A DNA stretch of 64,000 nt from Dysgonomonas sp. UBA5412 (GTDB lineage Bacteria > Bacteroidota > Bacteroidia > Bacteroidales > Dysgonomonadaceae), in assembly GCA_002409595.1 (NCBI GenBank), contig DHNQ01000001.1, positions 115,083-179,082 on the forward strand. The letters are read 5' to 3'. The notes beneath the pieces were generated by a model. It was given only the letters and a program-made list of their open reading frames with translations. It did not search any database and had not been told where the DNA came from. The position numbers were made by a program, and so were the translations under genes. The stretch's first letter is position 1; each line of letters begins with the position of its first letter. Positions 61,406-64,000 of this stretch are shown one piece after another.

Positions 61406-64000
61406 TTATTTGGCAGGAGAAGCCTCAGAAGATTCTCCTTCTCCTTCTAACTTTTTGATCTGTTCGTCTGCCTTATTTCTTAAGTTCTGAGCTTGTTTTC
61501 CGGCTTCGTCAACAAGTCTTTTACCGGCAGCCTTAGCTGCGGCTTTAGCAATAGGATTACTACCGGCCTTTTCGACTAAAGCTTTAGATTGCTTTTGAGC
61601 CTCATCCTCTATTTTTTGAGCAGTCTTATCAGCCTCAGCACGTATCTTTTCTATTTGCTTGGCTTTTTCTTGAGACAGAGTATTTGCTGCTGTATCACCC
61701 TCTTTTCCGCCCAATATTTGATTAGCAATGGTAGATGCGGCATTCGAAACCAAACCTTTTGTATCTACTCCGATTTTAGGGCTGGAAAATGTTCCTCCTA
61801 TAGTAATAGGTACGTTGTTTACATAATTATTTGCTAAAGATTTGGGCAATGTTACAGTTCCTTTATAATTAATACTTTGATCCAATCCGGTAGATCCTTC
61901 AAGCTTCATTACACCGCCATCTCCAATATTGATATTAAATGGTTTGGTAATAACTTGTCCATTGTCAATTGAGAACGGAAGATTTAGATCTTTAGGTGAT
62001 ATGGATTTTAGAGCATCTGTTTTTAATGCAGAGGACAAAGCTGTAAGAGCAGCAACATTTTCTACCTTAATATCACTTGTCTGCAACGAGCCGTTTCCAG
62101 TAAGTCCAGCCAAAGTTTGCATTAGAGATTGTCCTAATGAGGTATTAAATTTAAGATTCATAGAATATGTTCCAAGAAGATTTTCGAATATTGGTGCAAA
62201 CCTTTGGATAGATTCTACAGATTTGAATGTCTCGGCAAACGAAACTTTTGTCAGAGCCAAGTCAAAATTCACCTTAGGTGTCTTAGGGTCTGATGTATCA
62301 TACGACCCGTTTACTTTACATGAACCGCCTAACGCATTAGCTCCAACATTATTTAGAGTCAAGATTCCATTTTTCACCGTCATGGCTCCTGCCATATTAG
62401 TGATATTCATTTTGCCATATACAATTTGATTAAGGGTCGCATTGAGTGTAAAATCTATATTCTTAGGTATAATAATATCTTCGGAAGTAGCTGTTGTATC
62501 CGTAGCTGCTCCAGATGTTTCGTTGCTAATAAAATCGTTTGCATTCAGATAATTTGACTTTATGTTTAATTGTCCTTTCAAAGTCTGATCTTTAAGAGCA
62601 TAAGCTATAAAGTTTTCCAATCGCCCGTTAGCAGATATATCATTTTTTCCGATCTTTACATCCAATGCGGGCAAATTTACATAGCGAGGTGTAAATTCTA
62701 AAGCAGCATTATTTATTAATACTTCAGGCATATCTGCACCTTTATATATCATACTATTAAGCTTCAAACTCCCCGATGCCGATACATTTTCATATTGTTC
62801 CTTTTCTATAGCAGACATTCTTGTCGCTATATTGATATCTGCAATAATGGTTCCGTTGAGTTCAGTTCCTTTTTCTAATGGGTAAACTTCTTTTATCATT
62901 CCCAGATTAATAGTACCATTAGCATGAGCTTTAAGGTTAGGATCGCTCATCGGAGTTGTAATATTCAAGTTACCACTGAATAGATTACCTCCCAGATTGA
63001 ATCCAAATTTACTGATATCTACAATCGTATTATCCAGCGAACCTCCTTTGCTGTTCACATTAACTGCAACATTAATATCATTTACCGATTTAGGCAAAGA
63101 TGGATATTGGAACATTGCATTATTTATTAATATTTTCACATCGAAAGCCGGATATGTTTCGTCCTGCATCAGTCCCTTTATATAAGCATCTAACGAAGCA
63201 GTACCTGATGTTTTCACATTTTTAAAATCTGCGGTATACATTGCCGGAAGTAAAGACAGTATATCTTTAAACTGAGTATCGGGAGCATTCAATTTAAGGT
63301 CAAAATCCATACCCTCATAGTCTTTGCCTACCATAGCAAATGATCCTTCAACAGATGCTTTTAGTTCGTTTATTTGCAGATTGCTTTCTTTAAACGCAAA
63401 TTTCATATTATCCAGATCGGCACTTACCGTAGCATCAGCAATGGCTCTTACTTTATTTAAATATGGTATACCATCCATTACAAACGAAACTTCATCTATT
63501 GTTGAACTTGTTTTTAATGTTGTTTCACTTGCTGAAAAATCACCGGAAATCTCACCATTCCATTTATTTAAAATCACCTTCATTTTTGTCGAATCATTTT
63601 GGTAAATAATACTACAATCATTTAATGATATTTTTTTCAAATTAAGATTGAATGGCGTACTGCTGCTTTCTGTTGCAGAGGCGGTAGAATCTACTTTCAT
63701 AATATCGTAATTAGCCCTACCATCAGCAAGAATCTTTGCATACACTGAAGCTTTATCCAAATTTACTTTCGATATCTTATAATTATCTCCAAATAAACTC
63801 ATCAGATCAATAGTTACACTTGCCGATTGAGCTTGTAGCAATGTATCTGCGGCGAAATCTCCTACTCCGATCACTGTTGCATTATTTAGGGAAAGTGTCG
63901 CATTTGGAAAGTTTGAAAATAAATTGAGCCCAAAATCCTTTATATCTACTTGTGCATTCAATTGTTCATTCGCCGCATTGAGTACGGCATCTTTTATCTT
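61406..64000 (-). CDS. AsmA-family envelope protein, 5' truncated
   Basis: The frame is open to the window edge, so at least 864 residues are visible and the N-terminus with its membrane anchor is missing. Near the visible start FGLNLFSNFPNATLSLNNATV matches the AsmA N-terminal domain (in part), followed by repeated beta strands, a DUF3971/AsmA-like C-terminal region with GKMNITNMAGAMTVKNGIL (~513) and SLQTSDIKVENVAALTAL (~625). The last ~100 residues are a Lys/Ala/Glu-rich helix (IRAEADKTAQKIEDEAQKQ). AsmA-type bridge proteins move phospholipids between membranes; it could partner TamL, though at a distance. Confidence 0.85.
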   Translation of the reverse strand, partial: KIKDAVLNAANEQLNAQVDIKDFGLNLFSNFPNATLSLNNATVIGVGDFAADTLLQAQSASVTIDLMSLFGDNYKISKVNLDKASVYAKILADGRANYDIMKVDSTASATESSSTPFNLNLKKISLNDCSIIYQNDSTKMKVILNKWNGEISGDFSASETTLKTSSTIDEVSFVMDGIPYLNKVRAIADATVSADLDNMKFAFKESNLQINELKASVEGSFAMVGKDYEGMDFDLKLNAPDTQFKDILSLLPAMYTADFKNVKTSGTASLDAYIKGLMQDETYPAFDVKILINNAMFQYPSLPKSVNDINVAVNVNSKGGSLDNTIVDISKFGFNLGGNLFSGNLNITTPMSDPNLKAHANGTINLGMIKEVYPLEKGTELNGTIIADINIATRMSAIEKEQYENVSASGSLKLNSMIYKGADMPEVLINNAALEFTPRYVNLPALDVKIGKNDISANGRLENFIAYALKDQTLKGQLNIKSNYLNANDFISNETSGAATDTTATSEDIIIPKNIDFTLNATLNQIVYGKMNITNMAGAMTVKNGILTLNNVGANALGGSCKVNGSYDTSDPKTPKVNFDLALTKVSFAETFKSVESIQRFAPIFENLLGTYSMNLKFNTSLGQSLMQTLAGLTGNGSLQTSDIKVENVAALTALSSALKTDALKSISPKDLNLPFSIDNGQVITKPFNINIGDGGVMKLEGSTGLDQSINYKGTVTLPKSLANNYVNNVPITIGGTFSSPKIGVDTKGLVSNAASTIANQILGGKEGDTAANTLSQEKAKQIEKIRAEADKTAQKIEDEAQKQSKALVEKAGSNPIAKAAAKAAGKRLVDEAGKQAQNLRNKADEQIKKLEGEGESSEASPAK

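Overview
The window is chromosomal DNA of a low-GC member of the Bacteroidota, most likely Bacteroidales; something near Dysgonomonas or Parabacteroides is an inference from gene content only. The evidence is a SusC/SusD pair, a FeoA-FeoB fusion with a FeoB-associated Cys-rich protein, type IX secretion (T9SS) components PorE and PorW, a TamL-type outer membrane lipoprotein, a GT3-type glycogen synthase, DUF4835/DUF5686/DUF349 proteins, and repeated use of the Bacteroidetes -7 promoter element TAnnTTTG, three times with a TTTG -33 box exactly 20 bp upstream. I see no tRNA, rRNA, CRISPR array, transposase, integrase or phage module. The first and last genes are cut by the window edges.

Layout. 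1-7.0 kb: tail of a DUF3943 protein, a GNAT acetyltransferase, SlyD-like FKBP, MalY-like aminotransferase, 2-Cys peroxiredoxin, an uncharacterised ATP-grasp-like protein, SpoU/TrmH RNA methylase and a VOC protein. 7.1-13.4 kb: envelope block with TamL-like D15 lipoprotein, a TPR protein, DUF4835 protein and PorE. 13.5-18.6 kb: two leftward operons (outer-membrane-like hypothetical, mnmA, TRIC-type channel; and ribE, nitroreductase, DUF2238, EamA exporter). 18.8-21.9 kb: a PDZ-DUF4136-like-PDZ exported protein and an ABC-F ATPase whose second ATP site is degenerate. 22-25.7 kb: leftward operon pyrE, SRPBCC protein, argH, serB.

25.7-34.4 kb holds the most interesting material: a structured non-coding RNA gene with its own consensus promoter and terminator (6S-like by shape), then a FeoB-associated small protein, a SusC/SusD pair and feoAB, followed by about 600 bp without a convincing gene. 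34.4-41.0 kb: mutS2, an NAD(P)-binding protein, a secreted coiled-coil protein of the endosialidase-chaperone-like type, a two-META-domain lipoprotein, and an operon of nitrilase/omega-amidase, acyltransferase and a small conserved protein. 41.2-48.0 kb: glycogen synthase, alpha-glucan phosphorylase, a CyuA/UPF0597 enzyme and a diacylglycerol/sphingoid kinase-like protein. 48-64 kb: DUF5686 protein, EttA, acyl-CoA ligase, GH43 lipoprotein, PorW/SprE-like T9SS lipoprotein, DUF349 protein and a truncated AsmA-family protein.

Taken together the window is mostly housekeeping plus envelope biogenesis (TamL, AsmA, DUF5686, PorE, PorW). The strongest candidates for something not routinely annotated are the RNA gene at about 25.79-26.03 kb, the one-sided ABC-F protein, and the SusCD pair sitting between feoAB and the FeoB-associated gene.
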